Source: a virus
Virus record (IMG/VR): IMGVR_UViG_3300044796_000662
Location: 1-64,000 of that record
Direction: 5' to 3' (one strand)
Length of the DNA: 64,000 nucleotides
The translations under genes were made by a program, and so were the position numbers. Positions 56,230-64,000 of this stretch are shown one piece after another; position 1 is the first letter of the stretch, and each line of letters starts with the position of its first letter. Under the pieces are notes generated by a model. That model worked only from the letters and a program-made list of their open reading frames with translations, did not search any database and was not told the origin of the DNA.

Positions 56230-56245
56230 TACACCAGGTGGTGTA
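56230..56245. promoter_or_regulatory. Divergent TACACC/GGTGTA pair
   Basis: TACACCAGGTGGTGTA: 11 nt from ATG 56218 and 11 nt from ATG 56257. Confidence 0.65.
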
Positions 56246-56256
56246 TCGTGGGCACC

Positions 56257-56529
56257 ATGTCCGAGCTAACGGGATGGACGAAGGTTGGGGACAAGATCGA
56301 AGGCAAGGGCAAGTGGGTCGTCTACCGCCTGAAGAAGGGGTTACTGCCCACGCCCACCATCGTTGGCGAGGAGTTCGAGCCGACCGATGCGAAGAAGGCC
56401 CTGCGTGAGTATCAGAAGCGCGCCACGGAGATGACCACGAGCAACCGCAGCGGGGGTCTCTGGCTCGTGAACCCGGAAGGCGTGGTCGCCAGCGTCGTCT
56501 TCATCGCCCCGCAAATGCGCTTCTATTGA
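56257..56529 (+). CDS. Unknown 90-aa protein
   Basis: ATG 56257 is 11 nt after the rightward half of a divergent element; an upstream in-frame GTG (56248) lies inside the spacer and is rejected. Basic N-terminus, beta-rich end. Overlaps the convergent metallopeptidase by 29 nt. Confidence 0.55.
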   Translation: MSELTGWTKVGDKIEGKGKWVVYRLKKGLLPTPTIVGEEFEPTDAKKALREYQKRATEMTTSNRSGGLWLVNPEGVVASVVFIAPQMRFY

Positions 56530-58756
56530 GCCTCGTCAGGAACCTGTCGAGCACGCGCTGCGCGATGATCTTCCGGTCCTTCATGGCCGCGAACAGCTTG
56601 TCGTAGAGCGGCATGATCTCCTTCTCGAAGCGTGCCTGCTCGATGTACTTGGGGTCGTCGTACTGGAGCCACGTGAGCCAGGGGTTGCTCACGCCCTGCC
56701 GTGCGAGCTTCGTGTAGACGTACTGCTCGGTCACGCGCGCCCAGACCTCTGTGGCGCTGTGGTAGTACGTGAGCTTGCGGTTGTCGCCGTCCATCATCTG
56801 CGTGTACCGCTTGGTCGCCTCGGCAAGCAGCTCCGGAGGCACCTCGGACTTGTACTGCGCGTCCAGAGCCTTCGCGTACGGGTGATCCTTGGGCAAGTCG
56901 TAGCGGCTCTTGCCCGTGAGCGTCTCAACGGCCTTGTCCCCGGTGAACTCCATCAAGTTCCCAAGCATGTCCTCCCACCGCTTGTAGTCGGGGGTGTTGC
57001 GGATCGCTTTGAGAACGTCTGACAGCTCGGGAAGAGTCTTGTCGATGTACGCGCGGTTGGACTTGTCGGTCACGTAGTCGAGGGGAACGCCTGTGTTGGC
57101 GACGCCACCTGGACCCGAGTACACGCCAAATTCACGCTTCATCTTCTCCACGTGCTCGGGGTTGTCGCGCGCCGCGAGGTCACGTGACACCATGTCGTCC
57201 AGATAGTGGCTCAGCTCGTGCGCCAGCACACCCTCGTAGTCCTCACCGAACGTCACCCTCGGCTGCCACGTACGGCGATCGTCCCACTGGAAGTAGTGGG
57301 CCTTGGCCATGAAGCTCGATGACCCGCCGAAGTTGAACGCCAGCTTCTTTCCGTGCTTGCCACAGAAGCCCTTGCCGAAGACCGTCTCCAGATCGCTCAC
57401 CGCGCGAGAGACCCGCCCAAGAAGCTCGTGCCGCTTCTCCTCCGGGATGTCATCCGAGAACTCGATCGGCCCCGTGTCATGCCGCGCCTGGAACTCTTCA
57501 GGGGTCGTTGGCTGCCAGGTGAGGGGGACGAGCGGGATGCCCTCTTTGATGGCGATGTTCTTCTGCGCCTCGTCGATCATCCGCTTGATGTCGGTCACGG
57601 CGTCGCCGGTCAGGATGCGGCGGTTCACCGCTTCCTGGATGATGCGCAGGAGCGTGTCGAACGAGCGCGACTTCTCGATGAGCGTCAGGAGTTTCTTGTA
57701 CTCCATCGGCACGCTCTTGGGCTTCACCGGCTTGTCGTCAGGCTTGTTGTCCCTGCGCTTCCGTGATGGTCCCTTGGTACGCTGTACCGCGTACTCAGCG
57801 GACCTGCGTACGTAGTCCGAGACCTGCTTGAGGATCCACTCAGTTGGGCCGTCAGGGTCGTTCTTGGACTCGCGCTTGAGCACCACATCCAGGGGCTCTT
57901 CTTGAGCGGCTCCGGCCGGTGTTCCAGAGCGGCGGATGGTCTCGACGTTGACGCCAGCCTCTCGCTGGACCTTCGCAAGAGCTGCCGCGTTCTCCTTGTA
58001 GAGCTTCGAGCGCGTATCGGCATCGGTCGTCTGCCACGCGTTCATGATCTCGGCACGTTCAGCGGTGAGGCGCTCGACTTCTGCACGCAAGGCGGCCTTC
58101 TGACCCTCGTCCATCTCGAAGAACGCGCCGGGCGTGGTTTCCTCGTGCGGTTCTTCCGAGACCTCCGAAGAGGGCAGCTTGAGGATCTTGCGCAGTAGCG
58201 TTCGAATCGGCGCGGGTACGACCTCAAGACGGATGACGTCCTTGAGCATCTCCTCACGCTCGCGAGACCGCCAACCGTACTGGTCGTCCTCGGAAGGGTT
58301 GTCCTCCCCGATCACGTAGATCGCGTGGCGAATCAGACGGAACACCCTCGCGTCCACGTCCGTGTGCTTCAAGTGCTTCAAGCCGCGCAGGATGCGCACG
58401 ACCGCAACAAGAGCCTGTCGATCTTGCGTGGGACTCAGATGCTCGATCGCCCGGAGCCCTGGCGCTGCAGGCTTTGCACCGGCTCCCAGAGTGCCGTCAT
58501 CGATCGCCTCGCCAAGCACCTTGCAGGCAGCAACGAACTGGCCGTGAAACTGACGGCGCAGAGCGAGGAACTTCCGGATCTCTTTCTCGTCGAAGAAGGG
58601 CGCTGCGACGATCTTGCTCTGCGCGATCACAAGAGCGATGCCGGCTGTGACCGTGGAGACCGCATCGTCCAGGCTCATAGCGGCAGAGGGCTCGTCGGCG
58701 GCCCATCTGTGGTCGTAGGTGTAGTCCACGCCTCTGTAGGTTGAAAAACGGACCAC
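56501..58756 (-). CDS. Large zinc metallopeptidase, multidomain
   Basis: 751 aa. An N-terminal helical region, long coiled segments near 220-270, and a zincin with L-A-H-E-L-S-H-Y-L-D-D near 520 (HExxH intact). The extreme C-terminus is R-V-L-D-R-F-L-T-R-L, the same amphipathic segment that starts other proteins of this region. Probably a virion-associated protease. GTG 58756 overlaps the 37-bp repeat; ATG 58677 is an alternative start. Confidence 0.65.
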   Translation of the reverse strand: MVRFSTYRGVDYTYDHRWAADEPSAAMSLDDAVSTVTAGIALVIAQSKIVAAPFFDEKEIRKFLALRRQFHGQFVAACKVLGEAIDDGTLGAGAKPAAPGLRAIEHLSPTQDRQALVAVVRILRGLKHLKHTDVDARVFRLIRHAIYVIGEDNPSEDDQYGWRSREREEMLKDVIRLEVVPAPIRTLLRKILKLPSSEVSEEPHEETTPGAFFEMDEGQKAALRAEVERLTAERAEIMNAWQTTDADTRSKLYKENAAALAKVQREAGVNVETIRRSGTPAGAAQEEPLDVVLKRESKNDPDGPTEWILKQVSDYVRRSAEYAVQRTKGPSRKRRDNKPDDKPVKPKSVPMEYKKLLTLIEKSRSFDTLLRIIQEAVNRRILTGDAVTDIKRMIDEAQKNIAIKEGIPLVPLTWQPTTPEEFQARHDTGPIEFSDDIPEEKRHELLGRVSRAVSDLETVFGKGFCGKHGKKLAFNFGGSSSFMAKAHYFQWDDRRTWQPRVTFGEDYEGVLAHELSHYLDDMVSRDLAARDNPEHVEKMKREFGVYSGPGGVANTGVPLDYVTDKSNRAYIDKTLPELSDVLKAIRNTPDYKRWEDMLGNLMEFTGDKAVETLTGKSRYDLPKDHPYAKALDAQYKSEVPPELLAEATKRYTQMMDGDNRKLTYYHSATEVWARVTEQYVYTKLARQGVSNPWLTWLQYDDPKYIEQARFEKEIMPLYDKLFAAMKDRKIIAQRVLDRFLTRLNRSAFAGR

Positions 58757-58793
58757 CGGGTTGATTCTGGTCGGGCTCGGGTTGTAGTCCCCT
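58757..58793 (+). promoter_or_regulatory. 37-bp promoter-like repeat, copy 2
   Basis: Second copy, reading toward the abundant DNA-binding-like gene 200 bp downstream. Differences from copy 1 fall in the spacer between TTGATT and TGTAGT. Confidence 0.55.
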
Positions 58794-58993
58794 GTGAAGG
58801 ACCACTAACCCACCCAAAGAAGGAGTTTTCCGGGCTTTTTCGTGGGTCCCCTATGCGGGACCTGCGTAACAGACTGGGCCCCGCATGGGCCAGAAGAGGC
58901 CGCCCACCTCCAGAAGCGCTTGCCCCCCTAAGACGAGGGTGTTACCACCACTAGGTGAACTTGCTTAGCCAACCCCCAAACAACAGGAACCAG
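58757..58993. other. 237-bp leader region with promoter-like repeat and hairpins
   Basis: Begins with the second copy of the 37-bp repeat, then AAGAAGGAG, a GGTCCC/GGGACC stem (loop CTATGC) and a second imperfect CTGG...CCAG stem before the start of the next gene. No ORF of note. Probably a structured 5' leader for a highly expressed gene. Confidence 0.5.
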
Positions 58994-59887
58994 ATGAACA
59001 CCTCGAACGCAGTCACTCAGATCCGTGAGGCCGCCCGCAGCGTGCAGGCGAGCAAGCAGGCGCTCAACGCGAGCACCACCGCCTTCACGCTGGCCGTCAC
59101 CGAAGCCGCCAAGGACCCGAACGTCATGGCGTCCCTCATGCTCAGCATGCTGCTCGGCGAAGACCCCGCAGCGGCGGTCAACGTCTCGACGCCGACGAAC
59201 GGCGAGACCGCTGTCACCGCTCCCGTCATCAGCAACGTCGGCCGCAACGCGACCGTCGCTCGCGAAGATCCGGGCACGCTCCCGGTGCGCCTCGCCTTCA
59301 TCCTCGCCGATGCTGGCGTCGGCAACTCGCTCACCGTCGATCAGGTCATCGAGCAGCTCAAGGTCCGCGGCTGGAAGCCCAAGTCGAAGGATCTGCGCAA
59401 GTACATCGGCGTGATGCTGCCGCACCTGAGCGCCGAGAAGAGCAAGGCCGGCAAGGACATCGCCATCCTGCGCGACAACGGCAGCTACACCATCAACCCC
59501 GACGCGGTGATCTCGATGGGCCGCAAGGGCAACCGCGTCACCGTGACCGTCAAGGATCTCCTCAAGGGAGCGTCCATGCCGAACGCGGCGGCGGTCGCCG
59601 AAGCTCGCGCGGAGGCCACTGCATCGGCCCCGGCCGAGCCGAAGCGCAAGATCGACGTCAAGGGTCGTGCGCTCAAGGCGCTCAAGGGCATGCGCAAGCC
59701 GGTCAGCTTCACGGACATCACCACGGCCGCGAAGGTCGAGTCCAAGAGCTTCCAGATGATCGGCATGGGCTTCATCCGCACCGGCCTGCTCAAGAAGACC
59801 CGCAAGACCGACGAGGCGGGGCGCAAGCTGTTCGAGGTCGTCCACCCGAAGGTCAACGCGGCCATCAAGAAGGTCGCCGCTTCCTGA
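58994..59887 (+). CDS. Abundant DNA-binding-like protein with repeated winged-helix modules
   Basis: 297 aa, Ala/Lys/Val-rich with strongly biased codons (AAC, AAG, CGC), as in highly expressed genes. Residues ~110-165 (L-T-V-D-Q-V-I-E-Q-L-K-V-R-G-W ... Y-I-G-V-M-L) and ~225-280 (P-V-S-F-T-D-I-T-T-A-A-K-V ... F-I-R-T-G-L-L) look like two winged helices joined by an Ala/Glu linker. AGGAA before ATG 58994; an upstream GTG is less likely. Candidate nucleoid or virion DNA-binding protein. Confidence 0.65.
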   Translation: MNTSNAVTQIREAARSVQASKQALNASTTAFTLAVTEAAKDPNVMASLMLSMLLGEDPAAAVNVSTPTNGETAVTAPVISNVGRNATVAREDPGTLPVRLAFILADAGVGNSLTVDQVIEQLKVRGWKPKSKDLRKYIGVMLPHLSAEKSKAGKDIAILRDNGSYTINPDAVISMGRKGNRVTVTVKDLLKGASMPNAAAVAEARAEATASAPAEPKRKIDVKGRALKALKGMRKPVSFTDITTAAKVESKSFQMIGMGFIRTGLLKKTRKTDEAGRKLFEVVHPKVNAAIKKVAAS

Positions 59888-59911
59888 GCGGCGGACCACT
59901 AGAAGGTCGCG

Positions 59912-60232
59912 ATGGAAGGCATCCGCATCGCACCGGGCCAAGTCTTCGTTGACGTAGACAAGCGCAACGTCGGCTTCCGCCTCGTGCAGTTCGAGCGCAC
60001 CTTCTTCGGCCTCGACCGCTACGGCGAGCGCGTCACATACGCTGCCTGCCGTATCCTCACAGCCGGGGGTCGTCCGTGTGACTTCACGGACACCCCCTGG
60101 CTCAAGGGAACAGGTGCGGTCGGACAGATCACGTACATCCGTCTGGATCGTCTCTTGACGCTCCGGTTTTACATCCCGGCTCCGCAGCCGTCGTTCGAGA
60201 TGTTCGAGCAGTTCCACCCACTGGCAGCCTGA
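59912..60232 (+). CDS. Unknown 106-aa protein
   Basis: Compact beta-rich protein (G-Q-V-F-V-D-V-D-K-R). AGAAGG precedes the start. It leads the NAD-salvage pair by 9 nt and may be co-transcribed with it. Confidence 0.6.
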   Translation: MEGIRIAPGQVFVDVDKRNVGFRLVQFERTFFGLDRYGERVTYAACRILTAGGRPCDFTDTPWLKGTGAVGQITYIRLDRLLTLRFYIPAPQPSFEMFEQFHPLAA

Positions 60233-60241
60233 CGTGAACCC

Positions 60242-61126
60242 ATGAGCGAGACCGTGAAACGAGGAACCATCCACTGGTACGGCACGATGCCGGAGTCCCG
60301 TGGGGCAGCATCGGCCCCCGCCTCAGGGGTGGTGGAAATCGGCCACTACCCGAGCGGGGAGCCTGTCATCAACTTCCCCAACCGGGGAGTCCAGGTCAAG
60401 AGACTTCTCCTGCGTCCCATGTCGATGCTCGACCTCATGGGAGGACTGTTCTTCGCCGATGCGCTCCAGGAACGGGGGCAGAGGTTGATCGAACTGGTCC
60501 TGCCGTTCGTCCCCGGCGCGCGGCAGGACAGGATGAACTCCGAAGGGGACTACCTCTTCACGGCGAAGTCCGTCGCGAAGGACATCAACGCCCGGACCTT
60601 TCGCAAGGTCACAGTCCTCGACCCGCATTCGGAGGTGATCTCCGGCATGATCAACCGCTGCTCCATCGTCCACGCCGACGAGTGCGTGCGCTACGGCTTG
60701 GGGCACGGCCTCGTCACCGCCTCGCGCTACACGGCGGTCGTCTCGCCGGACTCGGGTGCCGAGAAGAGGGCTGGCGCCGTCGCGAGGATGCTCTCACTGC
60801 CGATGATCCACGGGTGGAAGACGCGCGACGTCTCCAACGGCAAGATCACCGGCTTCGGACTCGAACGGGCGGACATCTCCGGGCACGTCCTGGTCGTGGA
60901 CGACATCTGCGACGGCGGCGGGACCTTCGTCGGTCTCGCGTCGATCCTGAAGGAGCGGAACCTGAAGGCGGACCTCTACGTCACGCACGGGATCTTCTCG
61001 CAGGGCACCGCGAGGCTCCTGGAACACTACGAGCAAGTGATTTGCACGGACTCCTTGGAGGTAGTTCCCTCGACTGGTGTAGTAGTCCTTCCCGTGAGCC
61101 AGAACCTCTTCGAAGGGACGACCTAA
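60242..61126 (+). CDS. prs: PRPP-synthetase-like protein (Prs/Adps type)
   Basis: 294 aa. P-G-A-R-Q-D-R near 92 (catalytic flexible-loop region), D-P-H-S-E near 120, and the PRPP-binding signature V-V-D-D-I-C-D-G-G-G-T near 219. Family members transfer pyrophosphate from ATP to ribose-5-phosphate; in the phage NARP1 pair the related Adps instead pyrophosphorylates ADP-ribose. Which substrate this enzyme uses cannot be decided by eye. It is followed after 3 nt by the NAMPT-like gene. Confidence 0.85.
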   Translation: MSETVKRGTIHWYGTMPESRGAASAPASGVVEIGHYPSGEPVINFPNRGVQVKRLLLRPMSMLDLMGGLFFADALQERGQRLIELVLPFVPGARQDRMNSEGDYLFTAKSVAKDINARTFRKVTVLDPHSEVISGMINRCSIVHADECVRYGLGHGLVTASRYTAVVSPDSGAEKRAGAVARMLSLPMIHGWKTRDVSNGKITGFGLERADISGHVLVVDDICDGGGTFVGLASILKERNLKADLYVTHGIFSQGTARLLEHYEQVICTDSLEVVPSTGVVVLPVSQNLFEGTT

Positions 61127-61129
61127 ACC

Positions 61130-62647
61130 ATGCGTAGCTGCCTCATTCCCGGAACGTTCGTGCCCGATCCGATGACCCTCATCGACGGGTACAAGTTCGA
61201 CCACCGCCGTCAGTACCCGCCGGGCACGAGCCTGGTCAGCTCGAACTGGACCCCTCGCAGCTCGCGCGTACCGGGGCACAAGAAGGTCGTCTACGCAGGC
61301 GGGCAGTATTTCCGCCAGAAGATCCTCGTCGAAGCCTTCCGTGAGTTCTTCGGCGACAGCGAGAACGCTGCGGCCAAGCGCTACGAGCGGCGCACCAACG
61401 GCTATCTCGGCCCCAACACCATCGGATCGGATCACATCCGGCAGCTTCACCGGCTCGGGTACATCCCGCTCCTGTTCCGTGCCGTCCCCGAAGGCACTGC
61501 GGTGCCCCTGCGTGTGCCGATGGTCACCATCGAGAACACGCACCCGGACTTCGCGTGGATGCCCAACTACTTCGAGACGATCATGTCGTGCGAGCAGTGG
61601 ATCCCCTGCACGTCAGCGACGACTGCTCTCGGGTTCCGGCGCCTCCTCGAAGCGGCGGCCAAGAAGACCGGCAGCCCTCCCGAGTTCGTGGACTGGCAGG
61701 CGCACGACTTCTCCTTCCGGGGCTTGCCTGGCCTCGAAGCCGCGATGCTCTCGGGTCTCGGTCACCTGCTCTACTTCACGGGCACGGACACGGTCCCTGC
61801 ACTCGATCTGATCGAGGACTACTACGGCGTCCCCGATGGGTACCTCATCGGGGGGTCGGTCAACGCCACGGAGCACTCTGTCATGTGCGCTGGCGGCGAG
61901 GGCAACGAGCGGGAGACGATTCTTCGCCTGCTCGACCTCTATCCCGAAGGCATTCTGTCCGTCGTCTCCGACACGTGGGACCTCTGGCATGTCCTCACGA
62001 AGATCCTGCCCGACCCCGAGGTCAAGGCCAAGATCATGAACCGCAACGGCAAGTACGTCACCCGGCCCGACTCGGGCAATCCGGCCAGCATCCTGTGCGG
62101 GATCCCGGGCTCGTACCGCAGCGACTACAACAAAACTCCCGCCGAGAAGGGCGTCATCGAGTTGCTGTGGGAGACCTTCGGCGGCACCGTGACTTCAACG
62201 GGGCACCGCTTGCTCGACTCCCACGTGGGGGCCATCTACGGGGACTCGATCACCCGGGAGCGTGGACAGGAGATCACTAGCCGCCTCGATGAGCAGAGGT
62301 TCGCTTCGGCCAACGTCGTCTACGGCATCGGCTCGTACACGTACCAGTACGTCACTCGCGATACCTACGGTTTCGCGATGAAGGCTACGTACGTCGAGAT
62401 CAACGGCAAGGGCAAGGACATCTTCAAGAGCCCCAAGACCGACGACGGGGTGAAGCACTCCGCCCGCGGTCGCCTCGCTGTGCTCCGGGGCTCGGACGGC
62501 GAGATGCACCTCGTCGAACAGGCGACGCCCGAGCAGGAGGCGATGTCCCTTCTGCGCCCCGTCTGGAAGGACGGCAAGCCGCTCCTGCACGAGACCTTCG
62601 ACATGGTACGCGCAACCGCCAGGCTCGCCCTGGCAGAACCGGCCTGA
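61130..62647 (+). CDS. nadV: Nicotinamide phosphoribosyltransferase-like protein (NadV/Namat type)
   Basis: 505 aa, full length for NAMPT. Landmarks: D-G-Y-K-F-D-H near 20, H-D-F-S-F-R-G near 187 (nicotinamide/ribose site), S-V-V-S-D-T-W-D near 282 and R-P-D-S-G near 312. NAMPT joins nicotinamide to PRPP giving NMN; the NARP1 relative Namat uses ADP-ribose pyrophosphate to give NAD+ directly. The operon with the Prs-like gene matches phage NAD+-reconstitution loci. Confidence 0.9.
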   Translation: MRSCLIPGTFVPDPMTLIDGYKFDHRRQYPPGTSLVSSNWTPRSSRVPGHKKVVYAGGQYFRQKILVEAFREFFGDSENAAAKRYERRTNGYLGPNTIGSDHIRQLHRLGYIPLLFRAVPEGTAVPLRVPMVTIENTHPDFAWMPNYFETIMSCEQWIPCTSATTALGFRRLLEAAAKKTGSPPEFVDWQAHDFSFRGLPGLEAAMLSGLGHLLYFTGTDTVPALDLIEDYYGVPDGYLIGGSVNATEHSVMCAGGEGNERETILRLLDLYPEGILSVVSDTWDLWHVLTKILPDPEVKAKIMNRNGKYVTRPDSGNPASILCGIPGSYRSDYNKTPAEKGVIELLWETFGGTVTSTGHRLLDSHVGAIYGDSITRERGQEITSRLDEQRFASANVVYGIGSYTYQYVTRDTYGFAMKATYVEINGKGKDIFKSPKTDDGVKHSARGRLAVLRGSDGEMHLVEQATPEQEAMSLLRPVWKDGKPLLHETFDMVRATARLALAEPA

Positions 62648-62648
62648 C

Positions 62649-63290
62649 ATGCCCCACATTGTCCCTCACGAAGAGACGAACGAGCAGCGGTACAAGCGCC
62701 AGAACAAAGAGCGCGAGGACCGCATCGCCGCCTGCCCCATCAAGGAGACCAACCTCCTGTCGATCAGCCGGGGCACGGACAAGTGCATCTCGTACGTCAC
62801 CCTCGATTGGGGAGATAACGACGACCGCATCACCTGGCTCACGTTCGGTGAGGCGTCCCTTCGCACGAACGATCGCCGGGATGGTCGGTGGAACCTCGAA
62901 GCCCGCATGGGCCTCGGCGCCACGGACCCTGAGCACGACACCGCGTTCGCACTTCGGTTGCCGCTCATCGGCGTCGAGTTCGAATGGGCTGATCACCACC
63001 AGTTCCGGTTCCACGGGTTCGTGGACCCTAGCGCTGGGGAAGGGCGCCACCCGACCTTTCACGTCCCGCTGCCCGGATACAACCCGACCAAGCATCCCAA
63101 GGCCGAGATGTGCGACGGGATCTACAACGAAAAGGCGGGGAAGTATTGCAAGTGGAACGACAAGAAGAAGCACGTCATCGTGCCGGAGGGCTTCTACGTC
63201 CCACCGTTCAACGCTGACCTGTTCAAGCTCGTGGCGGGCCTGCGGGTCTCGATCATCATGGGCAAGAACCACGACAAGGACGACGAGTAG
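62649..63290 (+). CDS. Unknown 213-aa protein
   Basis: Starts 1 nt after the NAMPT-like stop. A beta-rich body with H-H-Q-F-R-F-H-G-F and W-N-D-K-K-K-H; ends acidic (D-K-D-D-E). Co-transcription suggests a link to NAD metabolism but no domain is visible. Confidence 0.6.
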   Translation: MPHIVPHEETNEQRYKRQNKEREDRIAACPIKETNLLSISRGTDKCISYVTLDWGDNDDRITWLTFGEASLRTNDRRDGRWNLEARMGLGATDPEHDTAFALRLPLIGVEFEWADHHQFRFHGFVDPSAGEGRHPTFHVPLPGYNPTKHPKAEMCDGIYNEKAGKYCKWNDKKKHVIVPEGFYVPPFNADLFKLVAGLRVSIIMGKNHDKDDE

Positions 63291-63332
63291 GAAATTTGGC
63301 CCTCGAAACCTGAAGCCCGTACGCTCGGGGGC

Positions 63333-63572
63333 ATGAAGGTCACATTCGCTGTCGAACTAGACGTAGACGAAGAACTCCCGGCGTCCGAAGCCCACGACCG
63401 CATGACCGCCCTGCGTGTGCTCGTTCACGTGGCCGCCAAGTCTTGCTTCCAGGGCGTAACTGTGCGACCCATTCAAGCTCAACTGTCCGCTAGGGGAAAC
63501 CATGCTGAAGATCATCCGCGTCCTGCCTCTTGTCCTGTTCACCCTCCTCTTCTCCGGGCTCGGGCAGGCTGA
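63333..63572 (+). CDS. Unknown 79-aa protein
   Basis: The first ~50 residues (F-A-V-E-L-D-V-D-E-E-L, then a helix) look native. The final 23 codons overlap the secreted-protein gene in another frame. No ribosome site of note. Confidence 0.45.
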   Translation: MKVTFAVELDVDEELPASEAHDRMTALRVLVHVAAKSCFQGVTVRPIQAQLSARGNHAEDHPRPASCPVHPPLLRARAG

Positions 63573-63873
63573 CAACAGCTCCGCGATCCTCAAGGCCATC
63601 TCGGAGTGCTTCCACCCGCTCTCGGACTACGTGGACGGGTACATCGGGAGCCCCTACCCGGTGGGCGAGCACACGCGGGCCATGGACGGAAGCCTCCGCT
63701 ACCGTCAGCTCGACAACCACGTGAAGCGGATGCCCTTCCAGCTTCAAGTGCGTGACGTGGACGGAGAGCGCATGTGGCGCGTCGTGCCCGACGACGAGGG
63801 TGACAACGGCCAGTTCGGACCCAGCGCCTCATGCAACATGCGGCAGTGGCATAGCAGCGGATCGGGAAACTGA
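63502..63873 (+). CDS. Secreted/periplasmic small protein
   Basis: 123 aa. Typical signal peptide: Lys/Arg near the start, hydrophobic core L-P-L-V-L-F-T-L-L-F, and A-x-A-like cleavage after G-Q-A near residue 23. Two Cys in the mature part could form a disulfide. Function unknown. Confidence 0.6.
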   Translation: MLKIIRVLPLVLFTLLFSGLGQADNSSAILKAISECFHPLSDYVDGYIGSPYPVGEHTRAMDGSLRYRQLDNHVKRMPFQLQVRDVDGERMWRVVPDDEGDNGQFGPSASCNMRQWHSSGSGN

Positions 63874-63885
63874 CTGACCTGCTCG

Positions 63886-64000
63886 ATGAACAACTACCTC
63901 GAACGCCGCGAGTTCCGCAGGTACGACCAGAGTACCGGGACTCTCAATCCGCCGCGCACCACAGCCCCGTGCTTCGTCGGACGGCATGACAGGTGTAAAG
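63886..64000 (+). CDS. Partial gene running off the window
   Basis: M-N-N-Y-L-E-R-R-E-F-R-R-Y, open to the last base. No ribosome site seen. A GGTGTA element at 63992-63997 lies inside it and may serve a following gene. Confidence 0.35.
   Translation, partial: MNNYLERREFRRYDQSTGTLNPPRTTAPCFVGRHDRCK
63992..63997 (+). promoter_or_regulatory. GGTGTA element at window end
   Basis: If the rule holds, a start codon should follow about 9-13 nt on, just outside the window. Confidence 0.4.

Noticed and set aside
1036-56245. GGTGTA as a Shine-Dalgarno variant
   Set aside because: GGUG could pair with the CACC of the 16S tail, but the distance to the start is too long and many sites have a separate, better Shine-Dalgarno in between.
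58928-60274. 448-codon open frame on the - strand
   Set aside because: Antisense to the DNA-binding-like gene with biased codons; composition (D, R, V, L, H only) is typical of a shadow frame.
61076-61081. GGTGTA inside the Prs-like gene
   Set aside because: No start codon lies 9-13 nt downstream; the next gene starts 48 nt away with no leader. Treated as chance, like 10400-10405.
1-64000. CRISPR array, insertion sequence or integrase
   Set aside because: I found no regularly spaced direct repeats, no transposase or recombinase motif, and no terminal inverted repeats.

Overview
This is a GC-rich, densely packed 64 kb stretch that looks like the accessory part of a large (probably jumbo) tailed-phage genome. 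The signs are about 100 mostly small genes, stop/start overlaps nearly everywhere, a dNMP kinase, HNH nucleases, phage-type NAD salvage genes, virion-cargo-like proteins and tRNA genes. No capsid, portal, terminase, tail or polymerase gene is present, so the assignment rests on gene style and accessory content. The host is probably a GC-rich Gram-negative bacterium. The AsmA-like/GT51 transglycosylase and the signal-anchored muramidase fit that, but the host is not proven.

Layout. 1-8.7 kb: Bax-inhibitor-like membrane protein, Swiss-army-knife HAD, small unknowns, YgiT zinc finger, cupin, ATP-grasp. 8.8-12.6 kb: Nudix, NADAR, macro domain, orphan HigA-like antitoxin, HNH. 12.6-21.4 kb: wHTH and J-domain proteins, CoaB/aldolase-like fusion, zinc-ribbon Nudix, AAA+ ATPase, DUF2325-like protein. 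21.3-27 kb: two tRNAs with apparent CUA anticodons, an HNH endonuclease running into one of them, Pth2-like hydrolase, small zinc proteins, DHH-like protein, second ATP-grasp, J-domain protein. 27-38 kb: zinc-ribbon protein, XRE regulator, calcineurin phosphoesterase, two methyltransferase-fragment paralogues, many unknowns. 38-59 kb: four zinc metallopeptidases (one fused to a 2H phosphoesterase), muramidase, zeta-like ATPase, DNA methyltransferase, dNMP kinase, holin-like protein, GT51 transglycosylase, HD hydrolase. 59-64 kb: abundant wHTH-like DNA-binding protein, then a PRPP-synthetase-like + NAMPT-like pair and small secreted or unknown proteins.

How it works together. The clearest functional theme is NAD+/ADP-ribose metabolism: Prs-like + NAMPT-like genes (NAD+ rebuilding), macro + NADAR (removal of ADP-ribose from nucleic acid or of ADP-ribose-1''-phosphate), two Nudix enzymes, a 2H phosphoesterase and a SAK-type HAD. 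This fits counter-defence against NAD-depleting and DNA-ADP-ribosylating immunity, or RNA repair. A second group (muramidase, holin-like protein, metallopeptidases, zeta-like kinase) looks like lysis and injected-virion functions.

Organisation. Three sequence patterns stand out. A hexamer GGTGTA lies 9-13 nt upstream of about 30 start codons and forms palindromes between divergent genes. A C-terminal tail resembling TAWxRLMxDDEY ends seven otherwise unrelated proteins. Six convergent gene pairs meet in a 4-bp shared stop, five of them CTAG. Functional calls come from reading motifs by eye; no database search was possible.
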